Below, piece after piece: positions 1 to 9,600 of a DNA stretch of 64,000 nt. Location: the NCBI GenBank assembly GCA_018223385.1, contig JAGTTR010000009.1, positions 71,287-135,286 of the forward strand, written 5' to 3'. The translations under genes and the position numbers were made by a program. Under the pieces are notes generated by a model. That model did not search any database, was not told where the DNA came from, and was given only the letters and a program-made list of their open reading frames with translations. This stretch comes from Oscillospiraceae bacterium Marseille-Q3528 (lineage in GTDB: Bacteria > Bacillota > Clostridia > Lachnospirales > Lachnospiraceae). Numbering within the stretch: position 1 is the first letter of the stretch; the number at the start of each line of letters is the position of its first letter.

Positions 1-1070
1 TTACGGTGGATCGCTATGAGGACGGCTATGTGCTGCTGACCATCGCGGAGGATGCCAGGTACCTGGTGATCCCGGAGGGAAAAGAAATCCCAGAGGATCT
101 GCCGGGGGATGTGGTGCCGCTTTGTCAGCCGATCTCCCATATTTATCTGGTGGCTTCGGCTGCCATGGATATGTTTGTCAAGCTGGATGCCCTGGATGCC
201 ATCCGTTTTTCGGGGATGGCAGCAGACGGCTGGACGATTCCCGAGGCGAAGGCTGCCATGGAGAGCGGGGATATTCTTTATGCGGGAAAATATTCCGCCC
301 CGGATTATGAGAAAATCTTGTCTGAGGGCTGTGATCTTGCGGTGGAAAACACCATGGTGCTGCACACACCGGAGGTGAAGGAGCAGCTGGAACGGCTGGG
401 CATTCCGGTTCTCATTGACTATTCCAGCTACGAGACCACGCCCCAGGGCCGGATGGAGTGGATCTGTTTTTATGGCATTTTGCTGGGAAAAGAAGAACAG
501 GCCCGGGAGGTGTTTGAAGCCCAGGTGGCGGCTATGGAAGGAACTGCAGCGACGTCTGTAACGGACGGAGAAAATGCATCGGCTGTGTCTGGTTCAGGGA
601 AAGCTGCTGTGTCAGAAACTGCGGGGACAGGCACAGCTTCCGGGGAGAAAACGGTGGCTTTCTTCTATATGACCTCCAGCGGTGCGGTCAATGTGCGCAA
701 ATCCAGCGATTACCTGCCAAAGATGATCGAACTGGCGGGAGGTACCTATGTGTGTCCGCAGCTGAAAAAGGATGAGACTTCTGCTTCCTCCAGTGCCAAT
801 GTGCAGATGGAAGCCTTCTATGCGGCGGCGAAGGATGCGGATTATCTCATTTATAACAGCTCCATCGACGGCGAGGTGGCCGATCTGCAGGAACTGAAGG
901 GAAAGGATGAACTGCTGGGCAAGTTCCGGGCAGTGCAGGAGGGGCATGTGTTCTGTACTTCCAAGAACCTGTATCAGGCATCTATGGAGCTGGGAGCTAT
1001 CACGGCGGATATTCGGCGGATGCTGAATGGAGAGACAGAAGGATTTACCTATCTTTATCCGCTGCAATAA
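1..1070 (+). CDS. Corrinoid/iron ABC transporter substrate-binding protein (5' end outside window)
   Basis: This is the C-terminal part of a cluster A (BtuF/FhuD-like) extracellular binding protein that would deliver a corrinoid or ferric chelate to the permease and ATPase that follow. The frame is open to the left window edge, so the signal peptide and true start are missing; the GTG at 6 is internal. Visible are a helical-backbone type fold with segments such as RFSGMAADGW and GIPVLIDYSSYE, and a second lobe ending in a YLYPLQ tail. Residues about 176-216 (counted from base 6) are a Ser/Thr/Ala/Gly-rich linker not typical of the family. The substrate is inferred only from family and from the cobamide operon elsewhere in the window; an iron siderophore is equally possible. 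Confidence 0.85.
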   Translation, partial: TVDRYEDGYVLLTIAEDARYLVIPEGKEIPEDLPGDVVPLCQPISHIYLVASAAMDMFVKLDALDAIRFSGMAADGWTIPEAKAAMESGDILYAGKYSAPDYEKILSEGCDLAVENTMVLHTPEVKEQLERLGIPVLIDYSSYETTPQGRMEWICFYGILLGKEEQAREVFEAQVAAMEGTAATSVTDGENASAVSGSGKAAVSETAGTGTASGEKTVAFFYMTSSGAVNVRKSSDYLPKMIELAGGTYVCPQLKKDETSASSSANVQMEAFYAAAKDADYLIYNSSIDGEVADLQELKGKDELLGKFRAVQEGHVFCTSKNLYQASMELGAITADIRRMLNGETEGFTYLYPLQ

Positions 1071-1245
1071 TGGACAAGACGCAGGCTGGGCATGTGTAGA
1101 AGCCAATGATACAGAGGTGGCCTGTGAATGGTCATGAAAAAGTTTATAGAGCAGGCATTGTTGGAAAATCTGCGGAGAAGTACTTGAATAAAGGGAAAAA
1201 CAGAAGAATGAAAAGGAAATACAAGGAAAGAAGGAGGGGACAATC

Positions 1246-2277
1246 GTGCAGACAGATATGGAGAAAAAAATGCGGAACCGCTGTGTGATGGGGCTTGCAA
1301 TTTTGCTGGGACTGCTGGCAGTTTTCCTCCTTTTGAGCATCTGCATCGGCAGTGTGTCCGTGTCTCCTCAGGAGGTGCTGGCGGTATTACAGGGGAAGGC
1401 CGGTCTGGATACGGCCAGGGATATCGTGCTTTCCATCCGTCTGCCCCGGGCGCTGGCGGCGCTGTTCCTGGGCGGGGCGCTGGCACTGTCCGGGTATCTT
1501 TTGCAGTCCTTTTTTCACAATCCCATTGCGGGGCCCTTTGTGCTGGGGATTTCCTCCGGCGCCAAGCTCTGTGTGGCGCTGGTCATGGTAGCGCTGCTGA
1601 ACTTCCGGAAAACCGCCGGTTCCATGGCACTGATCCTGGCGGCTTTCGTGGGGGCGCTGGCTTCCATGGGATTTGTGCTGCTTCTGGCGCGGAAGGTGGA
1701 ACAGATGTCCATGCTGGTGGTGGGCGGTGTCATGATCGGCTATATCTGTTCCGCAGTGACGGATTTTGTCGTTACCTTTGCGGATGACGCCAACATTGTG
1801 AACCTGCACAACTGGTCCCGGGGCAGTTTTTCCGGCATCGGCTGGCATTCGGTGGGCTGGATCACGGTGCTGGTGGTGGCGGTGTCTGTGGGGACATTTC
1901 TCCTGTCGAAACCTTTGCAGGCGTATCGGCTGGGAGAAGCCTATGCCCGGAACATGGGGGTCAATCTGAAAATTTTCCGGGCGCTGCTGGTGATCCTGTC
2001 CAGTCTGCTGGCCGCCTGTGTGACAGCGTTTGCCGGGCCGGTGTCTTTTGTGGGCATTGCGGTGCCCCATCTGGCCAAAGCACTTTTGAAAAACGGAGAT
2101 CCTCACTGGATGATCCCGTCCTGTTTCCTGGGGGGCGCGGTGTTCTGTCTGGCCTGTGACTTGGCGGCGCGGACGGTATTTTCTCCCACAGAGCTTTCCA
2201 TCAGCACAGTGACGGCCGTGTTTGGCGCACCGGTGGTGCTGTTTGTCATGATTCGCCGCAGAAAAGAGGAATACTAG
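1246..2277 (+). CDS. FecCD/BtuC-family ABC transporter permease
   Basis: Integral membrane permease of a corrinoid or iron-chelate importer, 343 aa, the usual size for the FecCD family. It is very hydrophobic, with about ten membrane segments, and has family signatures such as RLPRALAALFLGGALALSG near the N-terminus and the GPVSFVGIAVPH coupling motif near residue 270, which contacts the ATPase. The GTG start at 1246 is chosen because a strong ribosome site (ggagggg) lies just upstream. The stop overlaps the GTG of the ATPase gene by one base, so the two are translationally coupled. Substrate specificity cannot be read from the permease. Confidence 0.9.
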   Translation: MQTDMEKKMRNRCVMGLAILLGLLAVFLLLSICIGSVSVSPQEVLAVLQGKAGLDTARDIVLSIRLPRALAALFLGGALALSGYLLQSFFHNPIAGPFVLGISSGAKLCVALVMVALLNFRKTAGSMALILAAFVGALASMGFVLLLARKVEQMSMLVVGGVMIGYICSAVTDFVVTFADDANIVNLHNWSRGSFSGIGWHSVGWITVLVVAVSVGTFLLSKPLQAYRLGEAYARNMGVNLKIFRALLVILSSLLAACVTAFAGPVSFVGIAVPHLAKALLKNGDPHWMIPSCFLGGAVFCLACDLAARTVFSPTELSISTVTAVFGAPVVLFVMIRRRKEEY

Positions 2278-3368
2278 TGGATTATTTTTATACGAAAGAG
2301 CTGGCCGCCGGATACGGGAAGGAGCCGGTGGTGAAAGGCGCCAACCTGCATTTGCAGAAGGGAGAGATCGTTACCCTCATCGGCCCCAATGGTGCCGGAA
2401 AGACAACGCTGCTGAAAAGCATCATCCGCCAGCTGGAGCCGCTGGGAGGCGTGGCGGTACTGGAAGGACGGAATCTGGCGGAATATCATGGAAAAGAGTT
2501 GGCTTCCCGGCTGTCGGTGGTGCTGACGGAGCGGATCCGGCCCGAGCGGATGACCTGCCGGGAAGTCATCGGCACCGGGCGCTATCCCTATACGGGTATG
2601 CTGGGGGTGCTGTCCCGGGAGGATAAGCAGGCGGTGGAAAGCGCTATGGAGCAGGTAGGGGTCACTTCCCTTGCTGACCGGGAATTCACCAGGATCAGTG
2701 ACGGTCAGCGGCAGAGGGTATTGCTGGCCCGGGCCATCGCCCAGGAGCCGGACATTCTGGTGCTGGATGAGCCCACTTCCTTTCTGGACATCCGCTATAA
2801 GCTGGAATTTCTGTCGATTTTGCAGAAGCTGACGAGACAGAACGGACTGACGGTGCTGCTGTCCCTGCATGAGCTGGATTTGGCCCAGCGGGTTTCTGAC
2901 CGGATCGTGTGTATAGACCGGGAGGGCCATGACCGGGAAGGGACGCCGGAGGAGATTTTCGCACCCGGTGCGGTGCAGGAATTGTACGAACTCCGGTGTG
3001 GTTCCTTTGCGGAGCTTACCGGCAGTGTGGAGCTGGAAGCAGTGAAGGGAGCCCCCCGGGTGTTCGTGTTGGCGGGAAACGGCACGGGAACGCCCATCTT
3101 TCGGCGGCTGCAGCGGGAGGGCATTCCCTTTGCCACGGGCGTTTTGTGGGAAAACGATGTGGATTATCCCGCAGCCCGGGCACTGGCATCAAAGGTGTAT
3201 GCGGTGCCTGCCTACGAAGAACTGGATGGGGAGACCCTTGACCAAGCAAGGGAGGAGATCGACCGGTGCAGGCAGGTGCTGTGCGGGTTCGAAGAGCTGC
3301 CAGAGGGAAAACTGGCGGCGGGGATACGGGAACTGTATGCTTACGCAGAAAAAATGGGGAAGATATAG
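2277..3368 (+). CDS. FecE/BtuD-family ABC transporter ATP-binding protein with C-terminal extension
   Basis: ATPase that powers the importer encoded just upstream. Walker A GPNGAGKT is at residues 36-43, the signature is ISDGQ (rather than LSGGQ), and Walker B is ILVLDEPTS followed by the H-loop LSLHELD. The ATPase core ends near residue 245. About 115 further residues follow, starting near the segment RVFVLAGNGTGTP, with alternating hydrophobic strands and a helical end. This makes the protein 363 aa against roughly 260 for the family. The extension is not recognised; it looks like a small alpha/beta regulatory domain. The GTG start overlaps the permease stop by one base. Confidence 0.9.
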   Translation: MDYFYTKELAAGYGKEPVVKGANLHLQKGEIVTLIGPNGAGKTTLLKSIIRQLEPLGGVAVLEGRNLAEYHGKELASRLSVVLTERIRPERMTCREVIGTGRYPYTGMLGVLSREDKQAVESAMEQVGVTSLADREFTRISDGQRQRVLLARAIAQEPDILVLDEPTSFLDIRYKLEFLSILQKLTRQNGLTVLLSLHELDLAQRVSDRIVCIDREGHDREGTPEEIFAPGAVQELYELRCGSFAELTGSVELEAVKGAPRVFVLAGNGTGTPIFRRLQREGIPFATGVLWENDVDYPAARALASKVYAVPAYEELDGETLDQAREEIDRCRQVLCGFEELPEGKLAAGIRELYAYAEKMGKI

Positions 3369-3405
3369 ATGAGGTTCAGCGAGGGCCATCTGAAAAAGCT
3401 CATCC

Positions 3406-3584
3406 GTTCAGCGAGCGCCATTCGCAAAACCGCGCCTGACAGCGCTCTCCGCCGCTTCGCAGCTCATTTTTGCTCATCACGTGGCGCTCTGCTCAAACTT
3501 TTTATCAGTCAGCTGTTCATGCAAGCATGACAGCTTCCTTCTGAAAAAGTTTGGCTGAACTTGTCAAGAAAAAATGGTTGACAA
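3406..3584 (+). repeat. Structured intergenic element, copy A
   Basis: First of three diverged copies of a structured element. An outer stem GTTCAGC (3406-3412) pairs with GCTGAAC (3554-3560), and GAGCGCCA (3413-3420) with TGGCGCTC (3482-3489). A small hairpin GCGC/GCGC lies at 3432-3445. A long arm pairs AAACTTTTT (3495-3503) with AAAAAGTTT (3544-3552), capped by AGCTGTTCATGC (3511-3522) against GCATGACAGCT (3525-3535) with loop AA. The blocks CCATTCGCA (3418-3426) and 3458-3477 recur in copy B. GTTCAGCGAG also occurs a second time at 3374-3383. A last inverted repeat TTGTCAA (3561-3567) / TTGACAA (3578-3584) contains the -35 box of the yceD promoter. Confidence 0.75.
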
Positions 3585-3606
3585 ACATGGGGGACATGGT
3601 TATAAT
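3578..3606 (+). promoter_or_regulatory. Sigma-A promoter for yceD-rpmF
   Basis: Exact consensus TTGACA (3578-3583), 17-base spacer, TATAAT (3601-3606), ending 27 bases before the yceD start. The -35 box forms the right half of an inverted repeat at the end of structured element A. Confidence 0.85.
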
Positions 3607-3632
3607 TGTTTAGGTATGAATAGGAGACTATT

Positions 3633-4157
3633 ATGCAAATGAACTTATCAGATGTTTTATCCAGAGATGAAAAGGTTGTTTCCATGGAGGCCGAGATTGC
3701 ACTTGATGCGTTCACATCAGGACTTGGCTCTTTTCCGATTGTGCGAAAGACACCGCTTTCCCTTTGCATCCGCAATACGGGAAACAAGGTGCTGGAGATC
3801 AGCGGAAAGATGGAGTTGGATGCGATAATTCCGTGCAGCCGGTGTCTGGAGGATGTAAGAACAACGATTCATCTGGACATTTTCCGGAAGCTGGATATGA
3901 AGCTGTCGGAGGATGACAGGATTAAGGCGTTGGATGAGAACAGTTATATTGCGGATTATACACTGGATGTGGATGGGCTTGTCTATGATGAGCTGCTGAC
4001 AGTCTGGCCGATGAAGGTACTTTGTCGGGAGGACTGCAAGGGCATCTGCATGAAATGCGGCAAGAACCTGAATGAGGGGGATTGCGGCTGTGACAGAACA
4101 GTGCTGGATCCCAGAATGGCTGCGATCCGTGATATTTTTCGGAATTCAGGCAATTAA
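3633..4157 (+). CDS. yceD: YceD/DUF177 family protein
   Basis: A 174-aa member of the DUF177 (YceD) family, nearly always found directly upstream of rpmF; bacterial homologues are linked to 23S rRNA accumulation and ribosome assembly. Two Cys pairs are visible: CSRC in the middle and, near the C-terminus, CREDCKGICMKCG followed by CGCD, the family's metal-binding-looking motif. The start at 3633 follows a ggag site; an in-frame ATG two codons later (3639) is an alternative. It is transcribed from the consensus promoter at 3578-3606, together with rpmF 52 bases downstream. Confidence 0.9.
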   Translation: MQMNLSDVLSRDEKVVSMEAEIALDAFTSGLGSFPIVRKTPLSLCIRNTGNKVLEISGKMELDAIIPCSRCLEDVRTTIHLDIFRKLDMKLSEDDRIKALDENSYIADYTLDVDGLVYDELLTVWPMKVLCREDCKGICMKCGKNLNEGDCGCDRTVLDPRMAAIRDIFRNSGN

Positions 4158-4209
4158 GGAAACGAAAGTTTGATAAGTAAAACATGAACAGGAAAGAGGA
4201 GGTGTAGTC

Positions 4210-4392
4210 ATGTCTATCTGCCCGAAGAATAAATCTTCCAAAGGAAGAAGAGACCAGAGAAGAGCTAACTGGAAAATGAAAACCATGAATCTGGTAAAAT
4301 GCAGCAAATGTGGAGAATTAATGATGCCTCACAGAGTATGCAAGGCTTGCGGCTCTTACAATAAGAAGGAGATCATTTCCACAGAGGCTTAA
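4210..4392 (+). CDS. rpmF: 50S ribosomal protein L32
   Basis: L32 of the large ribosomal subunit, 60 aa. The N-terminus MSICPKNKSSKGRR and the zinc-ribbon pairs CSKC and CKAC identify it; this is the zinc-binding (C+) form. A strong ribosome site (gaggaggtg) precedes the ATG. It forms a two-gene unit with yceD and is followed by a clear intrinsic terminator, so plsX downstream has its own promoter. Confidence 0.97.
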   Translation: MSICPKNKSSKGRRDQRRANWKMKTMNLVKCSKCGELMMPHRVCKACGSYNKKEIISTEA

Positions 4393-4411
4393 TCAGTGGA
4401 TTGAAGAAAGG

Positions 4412-4452
4412 AAGACGGTCAGTTTGCCATCCGGCGAATGCCGTCTTTTTTT
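4412..4452 (+). terminator. Intrinsic terminator after rpmF
   Basis: AAGACGG (4412-4418) pairs with CCGTCTT (4441-4447). The inner stem TTTGCC/GGCGAA has loop ATCC, and a run of T follows to 4452. Confidence 0.85.
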
Positions 4453-4503
4453 CTGCGCTGTTTGCCTGACGAAAGCCCGGTCGGGAACAGTTACAAAATT
4501 ATA

Positions 4504-4532
4504 TTGATTTTTAGAATGATGTCTTGTATAGT
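4504..4532 (+). promoter_or_regulatory. Probable sigma-A promoter for plsX
   Basis: TTGATT (4504-4509), 17-base spacer, TATAGT (4527-4532), 30 bases upstream of plsX and just after the rpmF terminator. No clear FapR-type operator was seen. Confidence 0.6.
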
Positions 4533-4561
4533 AGTTTTAGTAATGCAAGGAGGAAAATTGC

Positions 4562-5587
4562 ATGCAGGAATTAGTCAGAGTTTCCCTGGACGCCATGGGC
4601 GGGGATTTTGCCCCACAGGTGACGGTGCAGGGCGCAGTGGAGGCAGTACAGCAGAAGGACAACGTGAAGGTATTCCTTGTGGGACTTCCCGATGCCATTG
4701 AAGCGGAGCTTTCCAAATATACCTATGATAAAGACCGGATTGAGGTGGTGGCTGCCTCGGAAGTGATCGAGATGGCTGAGCCGCCGGTGATGGCGATCCG
4801 CCGGAAGAAGGATTCGTCCATTGTGGTGGGGCTGAATCTGGTAAAGAATGGACAGGCAGATGCTTTTGTGTCAGCAGGAAGCACCGGCGCGGTTCTCGTG
4901 GGAGGACAGCTGGTGGTGGGCCGGATCAAGGGCGTGGAGAGATCCCCGCTGGCCACTCTTTTCCCTACGGAGAAAGGCGTATCGCTGCTGGTTGACTGTG
5001 GTGCCAACGTGGATGTGAGATCCTCCCATCTGGTACAGTTTGCCAAGATGGGTTCTGTATATATGGAGCATTTTGTGGGCGTTTCCAATCCGAAGGTGGC
5101 GATCGTGAACAACGGCGCCGAGGAGGAGAAGGGCAACGCACTGGTGAAGGAGACATTTCCGCTTCTGAAGGAATGCGGGGATATCAATTTTACCGGAAGC
5201 ATTGAAGCCAGAGATATCCCGGCCGGCGCAGCGGACGTGATCGTCTGTGACGGTTTTGTGGGTAATATCATCCTGAAGCTTTACGAGGGGCTTTCTTCAA
5301 CCCTGGTGAAGGTGATCAAGAAGGGCATGATGAGCTCCACGAGAGGCAAGATCGGCGGCGCACTGGCGAAGCCGGCGCTGAAGGAGACGTTGAAGAGCTT
5401 TGATGTGGAAGAATATGGCGGGGCACCGATGCTGGGACTGAAAGGCCTGGTGGTGAAGGGGCATGGAAGCTCCACCCACGGCGAGATCAAGAATGCCATT
5501 CTTCAGTGTGTAACATTTACGGAACAGAAGATGAATGAGAGGATTATGGAGAAAATCACACCGGAAGTAAAACCGGAAAATCATTGA
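4562..5587 (+). CDS. plsX: Phosphate acyltransferase PlsX
   Basis: Converts acyl-ACP to acyl-phosphate, the first step of PlsX/PlsY-type phosphatidic acid synthesis at the membrane. It has 341 aa, normal for the family, with the typical N-terminal VSLDAMGGDFAP, the middle segment SAGSTGAVLVGG, and DVIVCDGFVGNIILK. The ATG at 4562 has an aaggagga ribosome site. It is followed after 21 bases by acpP, giving the common plsX-acpP-rnc-smc order. Its partner plsY is at 25580-26242 in this window. Confidence 0.97.
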   Translation: MQELVRVSLDAMGGDFAPQVTVQGAVEAVQQKDNVKVFLVGLPDAIEAELSKYTYDKDRIEVVAASEVIEMAEPPVMAIRRKKDSSIVVGLNLVKNGQADAFVSAGSTGAVLVGGQLVVGRIKGVERSPLATLFPTEKGVSLLVDCGANVDVRSSHLVQFAKMGSVYMEHFVGVSNPKVAIVNNGAEEEKGNALVKETFPLLKECGDINFTGSIEARDIPAGAADVIVCDGFVGNIILKLYEGLSSTLVKVIKKGMMSSTRGKIGGALAKPALKETLKSFDVEEYGGAPMLGLKGLVVKGHGSSTHGEIKNAILQCVTFTEQKMNERIMEKITPEVKPENH

Positions 5588-5608
5588 TGAGAGGGAAGGA
5601 AGTTAGAA

Positions 5609-5839
5609 ATGGAATTTGAAAAATTACAGCAGATCATTTCAGAGGTATTAAATGTAGATGCAGAGGAGATTACCATGGACACAACGTTCGTGGATGACCT
5701 GGGAGCAGACTCCCTGGACATTTTTCAGATTATCATGGGCATTGAGGAAGAGTTCGATATTGAGATCTCCAACGAGGATGCAGAGAAGATCGTATCCGTG
5801 GGAGATGCGGTAGAAGAGATCAAGAACGCATTGAACTAA
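5609..5839 (+). CDS. acpP: Acyl carrier protein
   Basis: Carrier of fatty-acid intermediates, 76 aa and acidic. The DSLD motif places the phosphopantetheine-attachment serine at residue 35 ([10 protein letters not shown]). It lies between plsX, whose substrate it carries, and rnc, as in many Firmicutes. A hairpin with an imperfect T run follows the gene, so part of the transcription may stop before rnc. Confidence 0.97.
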   Translation: MEFEKLQQIISEVLNVDAEEITMDTTFVDDLGADSLDIFQIIMGIEEEFDIEISNEDAEKIVSVGDAVEEIKNALN

Positions 5840-5855
5840 AAATAGAGAAAAGGGT

Positions 5856-5900
5856 GCCTCAAAACCGTTCCGATGTGAGGAGTTTTGAGGCTCCTTCTTT
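5856..5900 (+). terminator. Intrinsic terminator or attenuator between acpP and rnc
   Basis: GCCTCAAAAC (5856-5865) pairs perfectly with GTTTTGAGGC (5882-5891), followed by TTCTTTT. The T run is broken by a C, so read-through into rnc is likely. Confidence 0.65.
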
Positions 5901-5918
5901 TAATAAGGAGAAAGTAGA

Positions 5919-6608
5919 ATGCTTGATGCAAAGAGACGCAAAGAGATTGAACACCGGATTGGATATACATTCCACAATCCGGCCCTGCTGGAGAAGGCGC
6001 TGACCCACAGCTCCTATTCCAATGAGCACCGTCTGGGAAAACTGAACAACAATGAGCGGCTGGAATTCCTGGGGGATGCGGTGCTGGAAGTGGTGTCCAG
6101 TGAGTTCCTTTACAAAAAATATCCGGAGCGGCCGGAGGGAGAGCTGACGAAGCAGCGTGCGAGCATGGTGTGTGAGCAGACGCTGGCGCTCTGTGCCAGA
6201 GATCTGGAGCTGGGTTCTTATCTGCTGCTGGGCAGAGGCGAGGACATGACCGGCGGAAGAGAGCGGGCCAGTGTGACCTCGGATGCCATGGAGGCGATGA
6301 TCGGGGCGATTTATCTGGATGGTGGTTTTGCTAATGCGAAAGAGTACATTGACCGGTTTATTCTGAACGACATCGAGAATAAACAGCTCTTTTTCGATAG
6401 CAAGACTATCCTGCAGGAGATTGTGCAGGGAGAGATGGAGTGCGAGCCGGTGTATGAGCTGACCGGCGAGGAAGGCCCGAATCATAATAAGAAGTTTACC
6501 GTGCAGGTGCTGATCCGGGAGCAGGTGTACGGAACGGGAAGCGGCCGGACAAAGAAGGCGGCAGAGCAGGAGGCGGCTTACGCGGCACTTCTGAAGCTGA
6601 AAAAGTGA
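5919..6608 (+). CDS. rnc: Ribonuclease III
   Basis: Endonuclease cutting double-stranded RNA, including rRNA precursors. It has 229 aa with the signature NNERLEFLGDAVLE near residue 43 and the second acidic site region SDAMEAMIGAIYLDGG. The double-stranded-RNA-binding domain occupies about residues 155-227 and ends in the typical GSGRTKKAAEQEAA segment. The smc start is 13 bases downstream, so rnc and smc are co-transcribed. Confidence 0.97.
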   Translation: MLDAKRRKEIEHRIGYTFHNPALLEKALTHSSYSNEHRLGKLNNNERLEFLGDAVLEVVSSEFLYKKYPERPEGELTKQRASMVCEQTLALCARDLELGSYLLLGRGEDMTGGRERASVTSDAMEAMIGAIYLDGGFANAKEYIDRFILNDIENKQLFFDSKTILQEIVQGEMECEPVYELTGEEGPNHNKKFTVQVLIREQVYGTGSGRTKKAAEQEAAYAALLKLKK

Positions 6609-6621
6609 TGGCAGGTGGGGT

Positions 6622-9600
6622 ATGTATTTAAAAAGCATTGAGATACAGGGATTTAAGTCGTTCGCCAATCGGACGCTGCTGGAATTCCACAACGGCATCA
6701 CCGGCATCGTGGGCCCCAACGGAAGCGGCAAGAGCAACGTGGCGGATGCGGTGCGCTGGGTGCTGGGCGAACAGCGGGCGAAGCAGCTGCGAGGCGCCAG
6801 TATGCAGGATGTCATTTTTTCCGGCACGGAGCTTCGGCGGGCGCTGAGCTATGCCTCCGTAGCCATCACCCTGGACAATTCCGACCACAAGCTGGCCGTG
6901 GATTTCGACGAGGTGACGGTGACGCGGCGGGTGTACCGTTCCGGCGAGAGCGAATATCTGATCAATGGCGCATCCTGCCGTCTGAAAGACATCAACGAAC
7001 TGTTTTATGATACCGGTATCGGCAAAGAGGGCTATTCCATCATCGGACAGGGCCAGATCGACAAGATCTTAAGCGGGAAGCCCGAGGATCGTCGGGAGCT
7101 GTTTGACGAGGCGGCCGGTATTGTAAAATTCAAGCGGCGCAAGTCTGCTGCCCAGAAGCAGCTGGAGGAGGAGCGCCAGAGCCTGGTGCGCGTCAATGAC
7201 ATCATTGCGGAGCTGGAAAAACAGAAAGGCCCGCTGGAGAAACAGTCGGAGACGGCGAAGGTTTATTTACAGAAAAAAGAAGAGTTAAAGCTGTACGATG
7301 TCAACGGATTTCTTATGGAAACCCAGGAGAACCGGGGACAGTTAAAGGATCTGGAGGAAAAGCGGGACACCGCGTCCGGACAGCTGGCGGAAACGGAGCA
7401 GTCGCTGGAAAAGGCAAAGCAGAACTATGAGGTGCTGGAGGCCCAGATCGAAGCGCTGTCCGGGCAGATGGAGGAGGCTAGAAGCAAGGCATCCGAAGCG
7501 GCGCTGGCGAAACAGCGTCTGGAAAGCCAGATCGAGCTTTTAAAAGAACAGATCAACACGGCGAAAGCCAACGATGAGCATATCCAGAACCGGATGGAGG
7601 CCATCCGGGGAGAGCAGGCGCAGCGAAAGGAGCTGCTGGCCGGCAATGCCCTGCAGAAGCGTTCCTTACAGGAAGAGCTGGGGCAGGCCACAGAGGAACA
7701 GACGAAGGCAGAGGAACATCTGGCCGATATCCGTGGGCAGATGGATGCGCTGAATGCACAGATGGATCAGGCCAAGGCAGATATCATTGACCTTCTGAAC
7801 CACCGGGCATCCACCAAGGGAAATATCCAGCGGTACGACACGATGCTGGAGCAGGTGCAGATCCGCAAAGCCCAGCTGTCTTCCCGTCTGCTGCAGTTAA
7901 AGAGCGAGGAAGCCCAGCAGAAGGAAGAGACAGATGTCTTTGATGAGAAGCTGCGGGCTGTGTCGGAGAAGATCCGGGAGCTGTCCGAACAGAGTCAGCA
8001 GGAGAACGACACCCATGAGAAATTACAGACGCAGATCCGGGAAGTGAACGGTCTGCTGGAACAGGGCCAGACGGCATTTCACCGGGAACAGTCCCGTCTG
8101 GAATCGCTGAAAAACCTGACGGAACGGTATGACGGTTACGGCAACAGCATTCGCCGGGTGATGGATCAGAAAAGCCGGGAGCCGGGCATCGTCGGTGTGG
8201 TGGCAGACCTGATCAAGGTGGAGAAGAAATATGAGATCGCTGTGGAGACGGCGCTGGGCGGCAGCATCCAGAACATCGTCACAGACAATGAGCAGACCGC
8301 CAAGCGGATGATCGAATTCCTGAAACGGAACAAGGCCGGAAGAGCCACCTTCCTGCCCCTCACCAGCGTGAAGAACCGCAGTGAGTTCAAACAGGAACAG
8401 GTATTAAAGGAGCCGGGTGTCATCGGCTTGGCCAACCGGCTGGTACATACGGATGTCCGGTATGAAGACCTCATCGGCTATCTGCTGGGCCGGGTGGTGG
8501 TGGCAGAGTCCATGGACGCGGCCATTCCACTGGCGAGAAAATATCACTACAGCCTGCGGATCGTCACCCTGGAGGGCGAGTCCTTAAGCCCCGGCGGTTC
8601 CATGACCGGTGGTGCTTTCAAGAATACGAGCAATCTGCTGGGCAGACGCCGGGAGATCGAGGAGCTGGAAGCTGCCGTGGAAGCTGTGAAAAAAGAGTTG
8701 GCAGACGCCCAGGCTCAGATGAGCGACCTGCGCAGACAGCGGGAGACGTGCCGGGCACAGATCACCAGCCTGAAGGAGCAGCTGCAGCAGCAGTATTTAC
8801 AGCAGAACACCCTCCAGCTGGAGAAGAAGCAGCTGCAGGAAAAAGCAGGCAGCGTGCAGGGGGAATATGAGAGCCTGATGCGGGAAAACCGGGAGATCGA
8901 GTCCCAGATGACGGACATCGGGGAGAGCCGTTCCCGGATCGGCACAGAGTTGTCGGAATCCGAACAGACGGAGAAAGCACTGGAAGCACAGGTGGAAAGC
9001 TGTCAGGCGGCGCTGGACGGTTTCCGGGAAAAGGAAGAGACTGCTCAGCAGGAGACGGAGAAGACCCATCTTCGCATGGCGGGCTTAAAACAGCGGATGC
9101 AGTTCCTGGTGCAGGAGGAACAGCGTCTCCATCAGGAGCAGACCCGTCTGGAGGAAGAATATCATCAGCTGGACGAGAGCCTGGATGTGACGGCGGACGA
9201 GATCGTTGCCAGACAGGAACAGATTTCCCAGATCCGGCAGACCATCGAGGCGTCCCTGCAGGAGACCCAGGTCCAGGAAGAGGCCATGGCCCGGCTTTCG
9301 CAGGAGAAAGAGGAGAAATCCAGACAGCACAAGAGCTTTTTTGCAGAGCGGGAAAAGCTTTCTGACGAGAGAAGCCGCCTGGATAAAGAAGTGTTCCGTC
9401 TGAACAGCCAGTATGAAAAGCTGGAAGAAGCCATGGATGCCCAGATCAACTACATGTGGGAGGAATACGGCCTGACCTACTCGGCGGCCAGGGAGCTGTT
9501 CCGGGAGGATCTGGGAGAACTGCCGGTGGTACGGAAACAGATCGCGGTGCTCAAGGATGCCATCCGCAAGCTGGGAGATGTGAACGTCAACGCCATCGAG

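Noticed and set aside
3406..3584. Elements A and B as simple intrinsic terminators
   Set aside because: The stems are long and nested but not followed by T runs at the transcript end, and the sequence blocks between stems are conserved, which a plain terminator does not need. Copy C also runs the other way.
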